A stretch of DNA of 64,000 nt, taken from assembly GCF_907164915.1 (NCBI RefSeq), contig NW_025919457.1, forward strand, positions 124,001 to 188,000, written 5' to 3'. The first letter of the stretch is position 1. Every line of letters begins with the position of its first letter. Source of the DNA: Impatiens glandulifera. Lineage: Eukaryota; Streptophyta; Magnoliopsida; Ericales; Balsaminaceae. Position numbers and translations under genes: made by a program. This document shows, one piece after another, positions 22,600-34,399 of this stretch. The notes below the pieces were generated by a model. That model saw nothing but the letters and a program-made list of their open reading frames with translations, did no database searches and was not told where the DNA came from.

Positions 22600-23720
22600 T
22601 TACCAGCTTCAGTTGTTGCAATGTATTACGCTTCTGTTGTTGACAAAGACACACATTTCTGCAACTTGGATTGCCATGACACGGTCCCCCCTGCAAAAGT
22701 AACATATAACCCGAAGTGGATTTTTTGTGATCCAGAGATCTCCAGCCATTCCAGCATCTGTGTAACCTTCTAACACAATTTCACCATTTCTAAAACTCAA
22801 ACACAAACTAGAAGTGCCTCTTAAATATCTAAGAACCCACTTCACTACTTACCAATATGGTTTTCCTAGATTAGAGAAGAATATACTTACCACACCGACT
22901 GCATGCGCTATATCTCGCCTAGTGCAAACCATTGCATACATCAGACTCCCTACAACTGAGGAGTATGACACACTTGATATTTCATTATTTTCTTTATCTG
23001 TTGATGGACACATCTTCTTGCTCAATTTCAAATGGCTAAGAAGTGGACAACTTACTTCATTTTCTCCTTGCATGTTGAATCTCTCAAGCACCCTTTCAAT
23101 GTACTTCTCTTGTGACAACCAAAGTCTCTTAGCCTTTCTGTCATGAGTAATTTGCATTCCCAATATCTGACGTGCTTGACCCATGTTCTTCATGTTAAAT
23201 GTATTGGACATATCCTTCTTCAACATGACTATTATCTGAGCATCATGTCCTATAATCAACATAAAGTAAAATAATTAGAAACTTTACATTAAAAATTCTT
23301 TTGAAGTAAACACACGGATCCACCTTGGTTCTCTAGTACCCATGACTCATCATAAAAGAGTCAAATTTCTTGTACCACTGTCTCGTAGATTGTTTTAAAC
23401 TGTATAGACTCTTCTTAAATTTGCAAACCAAGTTCTCCTTTTTTTCACTTCAAATCCCTCTGGTTGCACCATGTAGATCTCTTCTTCTAAGTTACCATAA
23501 AGAAAAACAGTTTTTACATCAAGTTGCCAAAGCTCAAGGCATAAGTTAGCTACTAGACCTAACAATGTACGAATGGAAGTCATCTTTACTAGTGGTGAGA
23601 AAATCTCCTCATAGTCGATGTCATGTTTATGTCCAAAACCCTTTACAACCAGTCAAACTTTGTACTTTATAATTTCTCCATTTTCATCTCTCTTTAGCTT
23701 GAACATCCATTTATTTTTCA
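22600..23720 (-). pseudogene. Copia reverse transcriptase/RNase H, Tnt1-like, degenerate
   Basis: Recognisable blocks on the minus strand, in order, are QLDVKTVFLYGNLEEEIYMV (RT), GQARQILGMQITHDRKAKRL, YSSVVGSLMYAMVCTRRDI (start of the RNase H part), and WVLRYLRGTSSLCLSF with EGYTDAG. They are spread over several frames. The YVDD catalytic box near 23255 reads YVDY followed by a frame change, consistent with a short deletion between GTTGAT repeats (inferred). The C-terminal RNase H part lies beyond the hAT insertion at 20412-20560 (HWLRDVIENQ, DMFTKIV). Confidence 0.85.
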
Positions 23721-24150
23721 ATGCCTTACGACCCTTAAGAAGCTCAACTAGCTCATATGTGCCCATTTCTTGCAATGACTTCATCTCATCTTTCATTGCA
23801 TTCTTCCACTTAGCTTTGTCTTTATTACTTGTGCCTTCTGAAAACTTTTTGGCTCTCCTTCTTCTGTCAATAGGATATACTCTGAAGAAGGGTACCTTTT
23901 AGAAGGTTGATGCTCTATTTCAGACCTTCTTAATGGGGACTCTTATGGTTCCTCTTGATGATGTTGCTCCCCTGCTCAGGAGCATCATAAACAATCTTAT
24001 CATCATTACTATCATCCATGTTAGAGGTTTCCTTAGTGACTTCTTCATTATGTTCATTTTCATTTGTTACTGTTGATTGTACATGTGAAGGAATTGGTAT
24101 GAGTTCTATGGACTCATCAACTTTCTCTAACTTCTCATTGATTTCTGGAT

Positions 24151-25110
24151 TTATCCCATTCTAACCTTCGAAGAACACACAACATCTCTACATCTAACAA
24201 TTCTCTTCTTTTCTGGGTCCCATAATCTGTACCTAAATTCCTTATTTATATATCCAAAGAAAATACATGGAATTTCTTTATCATCCAACTTGAATATTTG
24301 TTCCTTTAAAATATGCACATACGCTTTGCATCCAAACACCCTTAGATGCGAGTATGAAATATTCTTCTTAGACCATACTCTTTCTTGTATTTCAAACTTC
24401 AAAAGAACAGAGGGTGACATATTTATGAGATAGCAAGCTGTGCGAACTGCTTCTGCCCAAAACTGTTTTGGCAACTTTGTCATCTTCAACATGCATCTCA
24501 CCTTTTCTACAATGGTGCGATTCATTCTCTCGGCCACACCATTGTGTTGTGGAGTTCCAAACACTATTTTCTCATGTCGAATTCTATATTTTACACAATA
24601 TGTTTTAAACTCCTTGGAGGTATACTCTCCCCCGTTATCAGAGCGAAGACATTTTAGCTTATTGTCTGTCTCTCTTTCTACCATGATATGAAACTCTTGA
24701 AATTAATTAAATACATGGTCTTTCGTTATCATAAAATAAACATACACCTTTCTAGATGCATCATCAATAAATGTTAAAAAGCATCGATAGACACCCAATA
24801 ACTCCTCCTTAAAAGGACCACACACATTATAATAAACCAAGTTCAGCACATTATGTTTCCTTTATGATGTTTGACTAAAAGAAACTTTGTGTTGCTTATC
24901 AAATGGGCAGTAGTCGCATAGATCCAGAACCTCGTCTTTAGTTGAGGGGATGTGAAGCTTCCTCACCAGAATTCGTAGTCCTTTCTCACTCATGTGGCCG
25001 AGACGTTGATGTCACAGATTTAAAGGGTTTTCAGCTTGTATTGCATTCAACTCATTCTTGAGTATCTTCACATGTGTTCGGTATAAAGAGTGCCACGACT
25101 TTCCTTTTGC
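24151..25110 (-). pseudogene. Copia integrase, Tnt1-like, degenerate
   Basis: The frame 24151-24684 carries LKCLRSDNGGEYTSKEF (second catalytic Asp), FGTPQHNGVAERMNRTI (catalytic Glu) and HLRVFGCKAYVHI with FFGYINKEFRYRLWDPEKK of the integrase C-terminal region. The upstream part, with the zinc-binding HHCC region, is on the minus strand to about 25100 and broken by stops. It would have inserted retrotransposon cDNA. It is inactive because the frame is broken. Confidence 0.85.
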
Positions 25111-25137
25111 TACAATCATTGATCCCTTACTGAACTT

Positions 25138-25467
25138 TTATTCTCCACTACCAAGGTAATGCTTGAATCCATCTTTGTCCAATGCATCACCTGATATCAA
25201 GTTTAGACGCAAATCAGGAATATGTTGCACATCTTTCAGTGTTAACCGATGTCCCAACTCTATTTGCAAACAAATATCACCAATACCCATAATGTTCAAG
25301 TGACTAGTATTACCCATCTTCAATGTACCAAGATCTCCATCCTTGTAAGTCGTGAAGAAATCTCTATTTAGTGTAGCATGATTGCAAGAACCTGTATCAA
25401 CTATCCACTCAACTCCTTGGTGACTTTCTACATGTAGATATTGTTCTTTTTCACAAGAAAGAATCAC
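25138..25467 (-). pseudogene. Copia aspartic protease region, Tnt1-like
   Basis: It contains WIVDTGSCNHAT, where DTG is the aspartic protease active-site triplet, then KMGNTSHLNIMGIGD and HIPDLRLNLIS, typical of Tnt1-type Pol. The reading frame stops within 110 codons. Just upstream at about 25570-25620 is an intact CCHC zinc knuckle (CYHCGKEGHMKKNC) of Gag, in a different frame from the main Gag piece. Confidence 0.85.
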
Positions 25468-25564
25468 TACATCATCTACATTTAATGTGGCTGTGGTATT
25501 TCTATTCTCATCATCTTTATTCTGATTTATATCTTCATTCTGTAGTCTTTTCTAGGCTCTACAA

Positions 25565-26282
25565 TTTTTCTTCATGTGACCTTCTTTACCACAGTGATAA
25601 CATTGTCTTCCCTCGGATTTTGATCTGCCTCTCGACTTACTATGGCCTCTTGATTGTTGTTGATATTCATCTTTTTCCCTATTCCTGTGACAAGGGTCTG
25701 TGCACTATTTGTATTAGTTGACTTCCTTCTTGTCTCCTCATTGAACAGGTTTCTAGTAACTATACCCATAGTAAGAGCACCATTCAGAGCTGTATTACTC
25801 ACTGTCACAACCAATGTCTCCCAACTGTCGGGCAATGATCCCAATAGCAATAAGGCTTGCAACTCAACTTATAAGGTCATTTCCATCACTAACAATTGAT
25901 TAATCAAGCTCTGGAACTCATTTAAATACTCAACAACACATGCACATTCTCTAAATTTCAGATTTACTAACTTTCGAATCAGAAACGCTTTGTTACCTAC
26001 TATTTTTTGCTCATACAATGACTCCAACTTCTTCCACAACTCATGTGCACTCTTCTCACTTTCTACATGGTGGTACATGCTATCATCAAGCCACTATCTG
26101 ATTGTGTCTGTTGCTTTTTGGTTCAATTTTGTCCAATCACCGTCAAACATATCTTTTGGCTTCGCACTATCTCATTCAACTAGCTCATACAAGTCTTTAC
26201 AATAAAAGATATCCTCCATTTTGGATTTCCAAATCTGTTAGTTATTATTTGTCAATCTAATCATTGTGCTATTGTCTTCCAT
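25565..26282 (-). pseudogene. Copia Gag (UBN2 type), degenerate
   Basis: The frame begins with ATG at 26282 (MEDNSTMIRLTNNN) and is broken by several stops. Family blocks include KSKMEDILYCKDLYE, SAHELWKKLESLY, FLIRKLVNLKFRE and LLLLGSLPDSWETLVV. It ends with the CCHC knuckle. It would have formed the retrotransposon capsid. Confidence 0.82.
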
Positions 26283-26321
26283 CTCAACCTACAAAAGTAC
26301 TCTTCAAAAATAAACCTAAAA

Positions 26322-26333
26322 GCTTTGATATCA
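26322..26333 (-). other. Degenerate primer-binding site for initiator tRNA-Met
   Basis: The minus strand reads TGATATCAAAGC two bases after the 5' LTR. It differs at two positions from TGGTATCAGAGC, the complement of the plant initiator tRNA-Met 3' end and the standard copia primer site. Confidence 0.75.
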
Positions 26334-26335
26334 CT

Positions 26336-26658
26336 TGTTGGGAATTTTGAAACGAAGAATATTTTTATACTGTAATCAATCGATGTGAGATGGGTAAATG
26401 CACATGTTATTCAAATCTAAAATAGGAGATCAAACATAACAACACCAGATTTACGTAGAAAACCCTCTCAACCTGGAGGGTAAAAATGTAAGGAGATCGT
26501 TACTGCCTCATTCTCTTCTTCTTCCTCTATTTCTTCTTCTCTGTTTTTTTCTTCTTAGCTGAATATTATCTCTCTCTAACATTGATAGAATGACCAACAT
26601 TCTTAGGGTTTACTTGTTTAATTAAATGTCTGTTTGAGCTGGAACCAAAGACCCAACA
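26336..26658 (-). repeat. 5' LTR of the Tnt1-like element
   Basis: A 323-bp LTR delimited by TGTTGGG (26336) and CCCAACA (26652-26658), collinear with 20020-20339. It includes pyrimidine-rich TTCTTCTTCCTC stretches and is the better preserved LTR of the pair. Confidence 0.85.
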
Positions 26659-28500
26659 GTACTAGCATTTTATTTTATTTTATTACGTTTTAGATTTAGG
26701 ATCATGACATAGACGTATGCCCTATGAACAAAATGATACAAAATTAGACACATGTTTAGGTTTGAATTATCTTTGAACGCATGTTCTATGATTGGATAAA
26801 TAAATAAGGTGTAGAATAATATTTTTTAAATGGTTAAAAGTTTAAAAGTTTAAATTAGAGACTATAATGTGACAGGTATGTGAGACATATCACGATAGCT
26901 TTTTTCATGTGTAACCAAATACCAAACAAAAAACAGAATATCTAAAATGCGTTTAAACACGTAAAATATTTTCCTTTCCTAATTTGTCGAGAAGTAAATT
27001 AGATGACGACTCTAAAAAAAGTCAAATATAGTAAAATCGACGTTTTTTAATGCACTCTAGTCAAGTTTACCAGTTTGGTTCCTTGTCTCACTCGAGAGGA
27101 AGGTGAGTTATTGGGTGTGACAATTGAGTAACGAAATCCTTTCTCGGGAAGGACGATTTTTTACGTTGCAACTTTTTTGGCGACTCTACTATGAGTTGTC
27201 AATGCTTAACTTGAAATAAACTTTTGGTCATTTTAAATATAATGTTTTACACCTTCAATCAAAAAAATCTAAAAACTAAAAAAATTTAAAATCTTTTTTT
27301 ATAAATAATTGCGTAAAAGGATACATCACCAAACTTTGCCTTTCTACGTGCATTGATTCTAATCTTGGGCACATCGCTCTTTAGTACATGATGTGTGTTG
27401 TGCGCCGTCATTTGTACACATATAATATTATGTGCATTGATTAACTAATGAGGAATGACGATTTGTTCTAAATGATTGAGTGATATTCCGTGAGTTTGAC
27501 TTAGGTCCTGGGATTGATCCCCTTTTCCACATTTTTAGTGTGTTTTCCTTTTAGAGGCAACACTAAAATGCGGGAAAATTTTCCCGATTGAGGGTATTCT
27601 CTCTTACATTGACGACTTGACTTGATATATCGAGGACTAACTCTCTCTTATGATTTTACCTGGACACAAAAATCGGACACTACTCTCATGAGTCGTCGAT
27701 CGTCGTTCCAACCGATAGAACCACATCAGAAGCCTTTATGTGTCTACTATATTTATGTAAATACGTGTATGCATATAGTTAGATAGACGCTCACGAGTAC
27801 ATTCTAACTTTTCAAAAACAAAAAATATCATGTTTGTTTGTCTTATAGGTAGGTCTACACTTGGGCGTCAAGATTCTTGGCGATTTGGGCCATCCATCAT
27901 GAGCACTTTGGGCTGGACAACGACATGTTAAGGCTAAACAGTATAACGCCCTTTGTGGAAATGACTTAGCCACAAAGTTCATGATCAACCACAAGCCATA
28001 AGCCTCTTACTCTTTTGAGCGGAACAACACAAGACGACGATAGTCTCAACAAGAAAGAGATTTGACATTTATGACTGAGTTTCTACAAGAGGAATGCAAA
28101 GCAAATGAAGAAGATGAAATATCAAATGATGAGGAAAGAGGAGGTCGAAGAAGACTCGATTTTATTTTTATATCCATTGAACGTAAACCTTTTCTTATAC
28201 TACTATGCAAAACATTGTGTGCATTCATAAGGTGAGGACGATGTTGAATACTTGTGACAATTGATCTTGTTTACTACTAACCCCCACATTTAAATACTTT
28301 CATTTTAATAAAAATGATGAGTTGGAAAGTGTGCGCATATTTCTTCTTAGGATACGTACATGCATAAATGACTACACGGGTTGTCATATAATTGGTGTGA
28401 CTTCTCTTCTTAACCAACTTTCTAGATCTACAAGTTTTTATGACGAACCAAAAACAAGATCCATTTATTGGAATCATCATAAAAGTCACATAGTTGATTA
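26659..28500. repeat. Probable remnant of a Ty3/gypsy (Tat/Ogre-like) LTR region
   Basis: At 27140-27195 the sequence ...CTCGGGAAGGACG... TTACGTTGCAAC is followed by TTTTTTGGCGACTCTACT. From memory, this matches the LTR end and primer-site context (TGGCGACTCCACTGGGG) of Tat/Ogre-type gypsy elements. The surrounding sequence has no intact gag/pol frame. Element limits cannot be set. Confidence 0.35.
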
Positions 28501-28728
28501 GGCTTCACATGCACAACATTTGCATTGCATATAGACATTGAAGGGTCATCACTCCATAAGACGTGTTCATGCCATTTTGACTTTTCCTTGCTTCGAGACA
28601 AGGACAGTCATGTTATCTAGGCGAAGATATTTCTCGATCCACACAACGATCATGAGAAACGCAAAATGGAAACAGTTTCCTCAAAGTTCTATACATATGT
28701 ATGCTGATCAACATCATGGACGTAAGTT

Positions 28729-29345
28729 CATTTTATCATTTTGAAGAATTTTTTATTTAATTCAAACAAATGATGTAACTAAAAAAGCTAACCATGTGTC
28801 AATGCATTGCATTATGAATATACAAGCATGTGAAAAATGTTATATCGATGTAAAAATTTAGAGATGATGCACTCCTTGATGGAAGACCTATTTTAGTTTG
28901 ATGAAGCTATCACATACTACCATATATAAACATTGACATCTCGAAACAACTCAAGTATGCGAAGATGTTAAGGACAAATACGTGACTCGGGATGGTCACA
29001 CTTATTCACCATCTTTCAATTCATGACAAGATCTCTTGATCGTAACCCACAACTTCAAATATCTAGAGCTTAAATGAAGATCAAATACAAGGACAAGAAT
29101 GGATAACACTCCTCAAATGTCTTATACATTTGCTACGTTAAACAAACTTGAAGTGACCTCGTTATATCTTTTTGAAGATTTTTTATTATATTCGAAAAAA
29201 TGAGGTAGCTAGAACAACCTACCATGTAAATGGAGCAATGCATTGCGGATAAACAAGCATACGAGAAATGCTAACTCGGTGTAAAACCAAGAAATGATGG
29301 ACTCCATCAATGAGAAGCCTATTATAATTTTGATGTGGCCCTAAG
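28729..29345. repeat. Diverged direct duplication of about 200 bp, offset about 420 bp
   Basis: 28729-28930 and 29150-29345 share, in order, TTTTGAAGA(A/T)TTTTTTAT, the CAATGCATTGC region, ACAAGCAT, GAGAAATG/GAAAAATG, and GATG(C/G)ACTCC. No coding frame was seen. Confidence 0.6.
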
Positions 29346-32073
29346 AAGTTATTTGTAAGACATCTCAAAGCGGCTCAAGCAAGTGACAATGTCCGATATA
29401 AATATGAAGTTGACAATAATTGTGATCGTTTTATTGGGCTTCAACTAAGACACACGATGTCCAATATAAATATCCAATATAAATATGAAAAATAAATTGA
29501 TTAGACTAAAAATAAGCTTCAACACAAAATAAAAATGATAATAAAAAAAATAGAAAACAAATATCTTCTGCTCTTTTTACAATAATCAAAATTACATATT
29601 TATAGATAAAATTATTTAAATATAGCTAAACACAAACTTATTTAAAACATTTCAAAGCATATTTTTAATATGTAATTGGATCTAAACCGGATCTGAATAT
29701 AGTGGGATGCCGTGAATTTGAATTTATTTATGTGAAATACTTTATCTAAATATAAATTTAGATAAGATCTCATTTAAAATCATGAGCTCCTCATGATAAA
29801 ATAATATATTAGGGAAGACTTATACATCAAGAAGATGAGAAATAATTAACCTTCTTCCTTGTCTATCAAGCAGATGTGCATTGTCAATATTTTAAATTAT
29901 TAATTTATTAATTAAAATATTAAAATACTTCATTTTTATAAATTCAATTCTAAATATAATAAAGCCTATTAATTATAAAAATCAAATAACTCCAAAATAA
30001 CTCAATTTTTTTTTATTATATGTTTTTGAAACTACTTAAAATAAAATAAAAAAAAAAACTCAAAGATCAAGTTCCTAAAATTGAAAATGCATTAAAAGAG
30101 AAACTTAGGCCTTTTGGTCTATTTAAATAATTTTTAAAATTTGAAAGAAAAATTAAATTATTAAATAAAAAGATTTAAAATATATAAATAATAAAAATAA
30201 TAAATATTCTAATTGATATAGTTAAAATATGTAAAAATATATTTTTTTTATAATATTATTCAAATTTAAAGTTATCATTATGAGAGAGAAGATCGATCTA
30301 ATGTGTTTGGGAGTAAGATTATAGTATCAACTCATAATTTAATAATCACCAGTGATAGTTTAAGTGAATATAATATTAACTAAGAGTGTGTGTTTGATTT
30401 GTGTTTAATTTGGATTATAAGTTTAATAACTTGTTAAAGTAATTTTTGCATAATATACACAAAATTTGTTAATTAAACATATATATTTTTTTTAAATGAA
30501 ATTTATTTTTAACCTTCCTCTAACGAATAAGTTGGAACGAATAAGCTAAATTCTATTAAACGCGTACATAAGAATAAATTGAATAAGATAAAGCAAATAA
30601 GTTGATTCAAACTTACCCTAAAAATTTATTTAGTATTTTAATTACTAAATTATGTAATGTAAAACCGAACCTGTATTAAATAATATTTGATTATAATTAA
30701 ATGTAAAATCGAACCAGTAAACTACACAGAATTTAATTTAAACTTCTTTCAACTTAACCCGTTACCCACTAATGTCAAGATTTATTCATAATTAGAGACC
30801 AAATATTACGAGTTCGATTCTCACTTAGTTGAAATGAATGTTATGACCGTGAAAGATTATGTTCTACATTAAAAAAAATATTATTATTTCAAATAACTCA
30901 ATTATTAATAACTCAAAATAAATTGAATTATTAAAAATACCAACTAATTATATAATAAACAATTCATTTTAATCCATTCAAATAACTGAAATAAAAAAAA
31001 ATTTTGAATTTGATTCTCACTTCTTAAATGAAGTGAGTAGTGAATTTATATCCAAATTTAGGTAATACTTTCCTATAGACAGAAATTCTATGTAATATTT
31101 AGTTGGCTTTTACAAAATTTACAAATCTAAATTGGATTTGTCAATACATGAATTAATTAGCCTGGTCAACCTAACATTGTGTTATTTTTTTAATATGTAA
31201 GACATTATATTATTTTTTTTTTCTGGGTACATTAGAGATAACACACCATGAAGAAAAAAATTCAAATCTAAAATCAAAATAGTTAGTCAATCCTTGAACC
31301 ACATATCTTTAGAAAGCACGAGCACGATCAAGAATCGTATTAATTTAAAAACACAAAATAAGAATATTTATATAACATATAAAAGAATGAAAAAGAGTTT
31401 TTGAAATAAATAATGAAATTAGTCAATTCTTAAAAGAGACTGATTCATATTTCAAAGTAGAAATGGATTCCCACTGCTTGATGTATTCGCTTTCATTTGC
31501 ACGATAGCGATTTTAGGTATCCAACCAATGCGTCATTTATTACTTTTTTTTTCTAATCTCCAAATGCACGTGCTTTGTTTTTAGGTCAACCATATTTAAT
31601 TTATTTATTCCATGTTGGTTTTCTTAATTGTTAATTATATTTTTAGAGATAATATGTTCATTAAATAAAACCCATTCAACCTTTTTTCCCAACATCTCAT
31701 TTAATAAGATAAATATGGTTAGAATATAGATTCTTAATAAGAAGGTTTTCTAGACAAGCATGTGCCAATCCTCACAACCTTAATCTCAATTCAAATTTAA
31801 AATATTTTAACAAAAATTAAACTTTACTCTAACAAGAAAAACGGAAAGAAGGGTCCAAAGGGGAACTTTGTTTATCTAGATTAATTACCGAGTTTGAATT
31901 ATTTGTAAATATTTTGGTTTCTTAATCTGAATTCAAATTTGAATATTGAATAAAATAAATTCTCAAATCTAGTTTACTAAAATTGAATATCTTTTTGTAA
32001 ATCATGAGTATCTCAAAATGATTTTATATTGGGCTTAAGCAAATAATTTCTTGGCGAAATAGATGAGGTTTAT
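29346..32073. other. AT-rich intergenic DNA
   Basis: No gene, RNA or clear element was recognised. It is very A/T-rich with scattered homopolymer runs. Confidence 0.6.
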
Positions 32074-32310
32074 CAAGGGTCGACCATGAGTAAGCCCAGC
32101 AAGCCCACAGGCTAGGGCAGCAAGCCCACAGGCTAGGGCAGCAAGCCCACAGGTTAGGGCAGCCAATTTCATAAAAAAATTATGATTTTAGTGAAATTTA
32201 ATAGATTTAACGTAAGACTGAGTAGGCCAGTGGTCCAGTGGTTTAAGATGAAAATAAAATATATTTTATTTGGTTATTTGTTCAAATCTCAAAATAAAAA
32301 ATTTATTTTT
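32074..32310 (+). repeat. hAT-like terminus, 21-bp minisatellite and tRNA-like unit
   Basis: CAAGGGTCGACCATGAG at 32074 resembles hAT-family termini. Three direct 21-bp units beginning AGCAAGCCCACAGG follow at 32098-32118, 32119-32139 and 32140-32160. Next, GGCCAGTGGTCCAGTGGTTT (32224-32243) and TTGTTCAAATCTC (about 32279-32291) resemble pol III box A and box B at tRNA spacing, suggesting a tRNA-derived repeat. The opposite terminus was not identified. Confidence 0.45.
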
Positions 32311-33049
32311 TTAATAATTTTTTAAAACTAAAATTAAGGTATCAAAATAATTTTTTTCGTTATTTTACATTGGGATAAAACAACCCAATTCTCGGGGAAC
32401 TAGTTTATGGCTACCAAATGTTTAACCCTAGGAAGAAGTGTTAAGGAAGAATGGAAGCTTTACATTTATTTCTCCATCCCAATAATCTCACATAAAAAAT
32501 ATTAATATATAGCTTGTTTTGTCAAAGGTTTATTTGATTGATATTGATTTTATTTTTATAAAATTACTTACAAAGAATTGATATATAATGATAATATAGT
32601 TATTTGAAAATATTTGACTATATATTTTGATTACTGACCCCTCATTCAAAATCCACAGCTTCCTCCTTGTCCTGCTGAAATTCCTCTACCCATTTTGTAT
32701 CCACCTAAAGGATATGCTCACAATTTCCTTGAATTAATCAAGAAATGTGTCCATTCCAATATCATAGTTTATTTAAAATATCGAAAACTAAGTTTAAGGC
32801 CGATAAAAATAATTCGATACCGAAACAAGGAAATAACTTATTAAGAATTCAAAGATTACATAAAAAAAAATTAAACACAAACTACTAAAGATAGATCAGG
32901 ATGATTTATGAAAATTGAAACCATCAAAAATGTGATTTGAACATGAATTGATAGATCTTAGGACTTACACATGCCATATTCATCTTTATTAGTTAAAAAA
33001 GAACCTAAGATTAAGAATATTAAAAATTATTTACAATTATAATTTCAAA
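32311..33049. other. Spacer upstream of initiator tRNA-Met copy 1
   Basis: AT-rich. The last 70 bp or so resemble the sequence preceding the second tRNA gene (34250-34327), so the tRNA duplication included the 5' flank. No gene was seen. Confidence 0.5.
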
Positions 33050-33121
33050 ATCAGAGTGGCGCAGCGGAAGCGTGGTGGGCCCATAACCCACAGGTCCCAG
33101 GATCGAAACCTGGCTCTGATA
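33050..33121 (+). tRNA. Initiator tRNA-Met (CAT), copy 1
   Basis: This 72-nt gene folds as a full cloverleaf. Acceptor ATCAGAG pairs with CTCTGAT. The anticodon arm is GTGGG-CCCATAA-CCCAC, with the CAT anticodon at 33082-33084, and the T arm is CCAGG-ATCGAAA-CCTGG. Initiator hallmarks are the A1:T72 pair, three consecutive G:C pairs at the base of the anticodon loop, and A54/A60 in the T loop. There is no intron and no encoded CCA. The internal box A (TGGCGCAGCGG) and box B (GATCGAAAC) serve as the pol III promoter. A T-run at 33126-33130 is the likely terminator. It supplies initiator tRNA for cytosolic translation. Confidence 0.97.
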
Positions 33122-34327
33122 TATATTTTTCTTCATTTTTTTTAGAATTGTTTCTTCTTTATTAGTTGATATTTTTCATCTTTGAAATTATTTCTAAATA
33201 ATCCAATGAATAGATGTTGATCATGATCAATACTAATGGACTAGGTTTCTAGATAGTCATCATTAGAGAACACATATTCATTTGGATGGATAAAGGCACC
33301 ATAATTGATCTTTATCCACACACTTTATTATGTTGTGACTTGTGAGGGATCAAAACACCCATACTTTTTAATAAATTAAATACTACAATATGTATATATT
33401 TAGTTCAATATGATTATGTTTTAATTCTTTAATATATATAGGCTCATGCAGTTTTCTATGGTTACTAATGAGTAATTTGATCACACAAGGAATCAAATTT
33501 TAGTTATGGGTCAACTTCTTCCATCAACAAAACATGATCTATGAAAACCAAAAAAGATGTCCATGTTCATTTTTTTTGGTTAGAAAGTCTCAATGTTTCT
33601 AATAGAGGCAACTAAGAATATGTACAAATGTTATGAAATATATTTCTTGTTTAAAGTCTATTCATATAAAGTATTTATTAGTAAAGAGGTTATTTTCTAT
33701 GAAAATGAATTTACTTTCTAAGGTCAACATGATGATTTGCCTAAAAATTCTCTACTAATAACAGATTGGTCAAGTATAACATTATCTACTTGTATACATT
33801 TTCTCCAAATATACTATACCCATATATCCTTATGTTATGTCATCATGTATGTAAGCTTCTAAAAGGAAATGGACAATAGATTCCAAATGGCTATTGAAAA
33901 CTAAATTCAAGGCATATGAGAGATTAGACAAATGGGTATTGAAAACTAAGTTCAAAGGTTTCAAATTGGGTATTGACAAAACATGGTTCAAGACATATGA
34001 GAGTTTAGACCAGTTAATAAGTATAGGAAATTAACTTCAAATTTCAATATATACACATCAAAATCTGCATTTACTCATAACATAATAATAAACATTTAAC
34101 ACCACAATAATAATAAAAAATATCATGAGAAACAACAAAGAGTAACACCAATTATGATGAAAATTGAAACAAAAAAATATAATTTTAAATACGAATGGAT
34201 TTATATATATATATATATAATCACAACCGATATCACGATCATTATTATTAGTTAGAAAGAAATTCAAAATCTGCTGGTCTTTTAAGAAAAAGGAATAATT
34301 TATAATATTTACAACTATAAAATCAAA
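33122..34327. other. Spacer between the two initiator tRNA genes
   Basis: AT-rich DNA. Segments at 33886-34020 repeat short phrases (GGGTATTGA(A/C)AA with AGACATATGAGAG-like text) two or three times, suggesting a small degenerate tandem repeat. A (TA)n tract lies at 34203-34219. No gene was seen. Confidence 0.5.
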
Positions 34328-34399
34328 ATCAGAGTGGCGCAGCGGAAGCGTGGTGGGCCCATAACCCACAGGTCCCAGGATCGAATCCTGGCTCTGATA
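34328..34399 (+). tRNA. Initiator tRNA-Met (CAT), copy 2, with an A60-to-T change
   Basis: Identical to copy 1 except in the T loop, where ATCGAAA reads ATCGAAT (T at 34386, tRNA position 60). The anticodon CAT is at 34360-34362, and the A1:T72 and G:C anticodon-stem pairs are intact. All stems still pair. A60 is one of the nucleotides that separate eukaryotic initiator from elongator tRNAs, so the copy may be functional but slightly atypical. A run of eight T starts near 34403 and should terminate pol III. The gene lies 1278 bp from copy 1 in the same orientation. Confidence 0.93.

Larger units (their letters stand above)
20020..26658 (-). mobile_element. Decayed Tnt1-like Ty1/copia retrotransposon, split by a hAT element
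   Basis: Reading on the minus strand, the order is 5' LTR (26658-26336), degenerate tRNA-iMet primer site, gag, protease, integrase, reverse transcriptase, RNase H, polypurine tract and 3' LTR (20339-20020). That is the copia order. The total is about 6.6 kb, of which 1.9 kb is the inserted hAT element. All coding parts have stops and frameshifts, and the two LTRs are clearly diverged, so the copy is old and non-autonomous. The LTR ends are TGTTGGG and CCCAACA. Confidence 0.9.

Noticed and set aside
28070..28230. Short plus-strand frame with an acidic/basic stretch (EEDEISNDEERGGRRR)
   Set aside because: Only about 54 codons, no promoter or splice context, no homologue recognised.
34058..34369. 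103-codon minus-strand frame overlapping tRNA copy 2
   Set aside because: It runs antisense through the tRNA gene and AT-rich spacer. It has hydrophobic low-complexity composition only.
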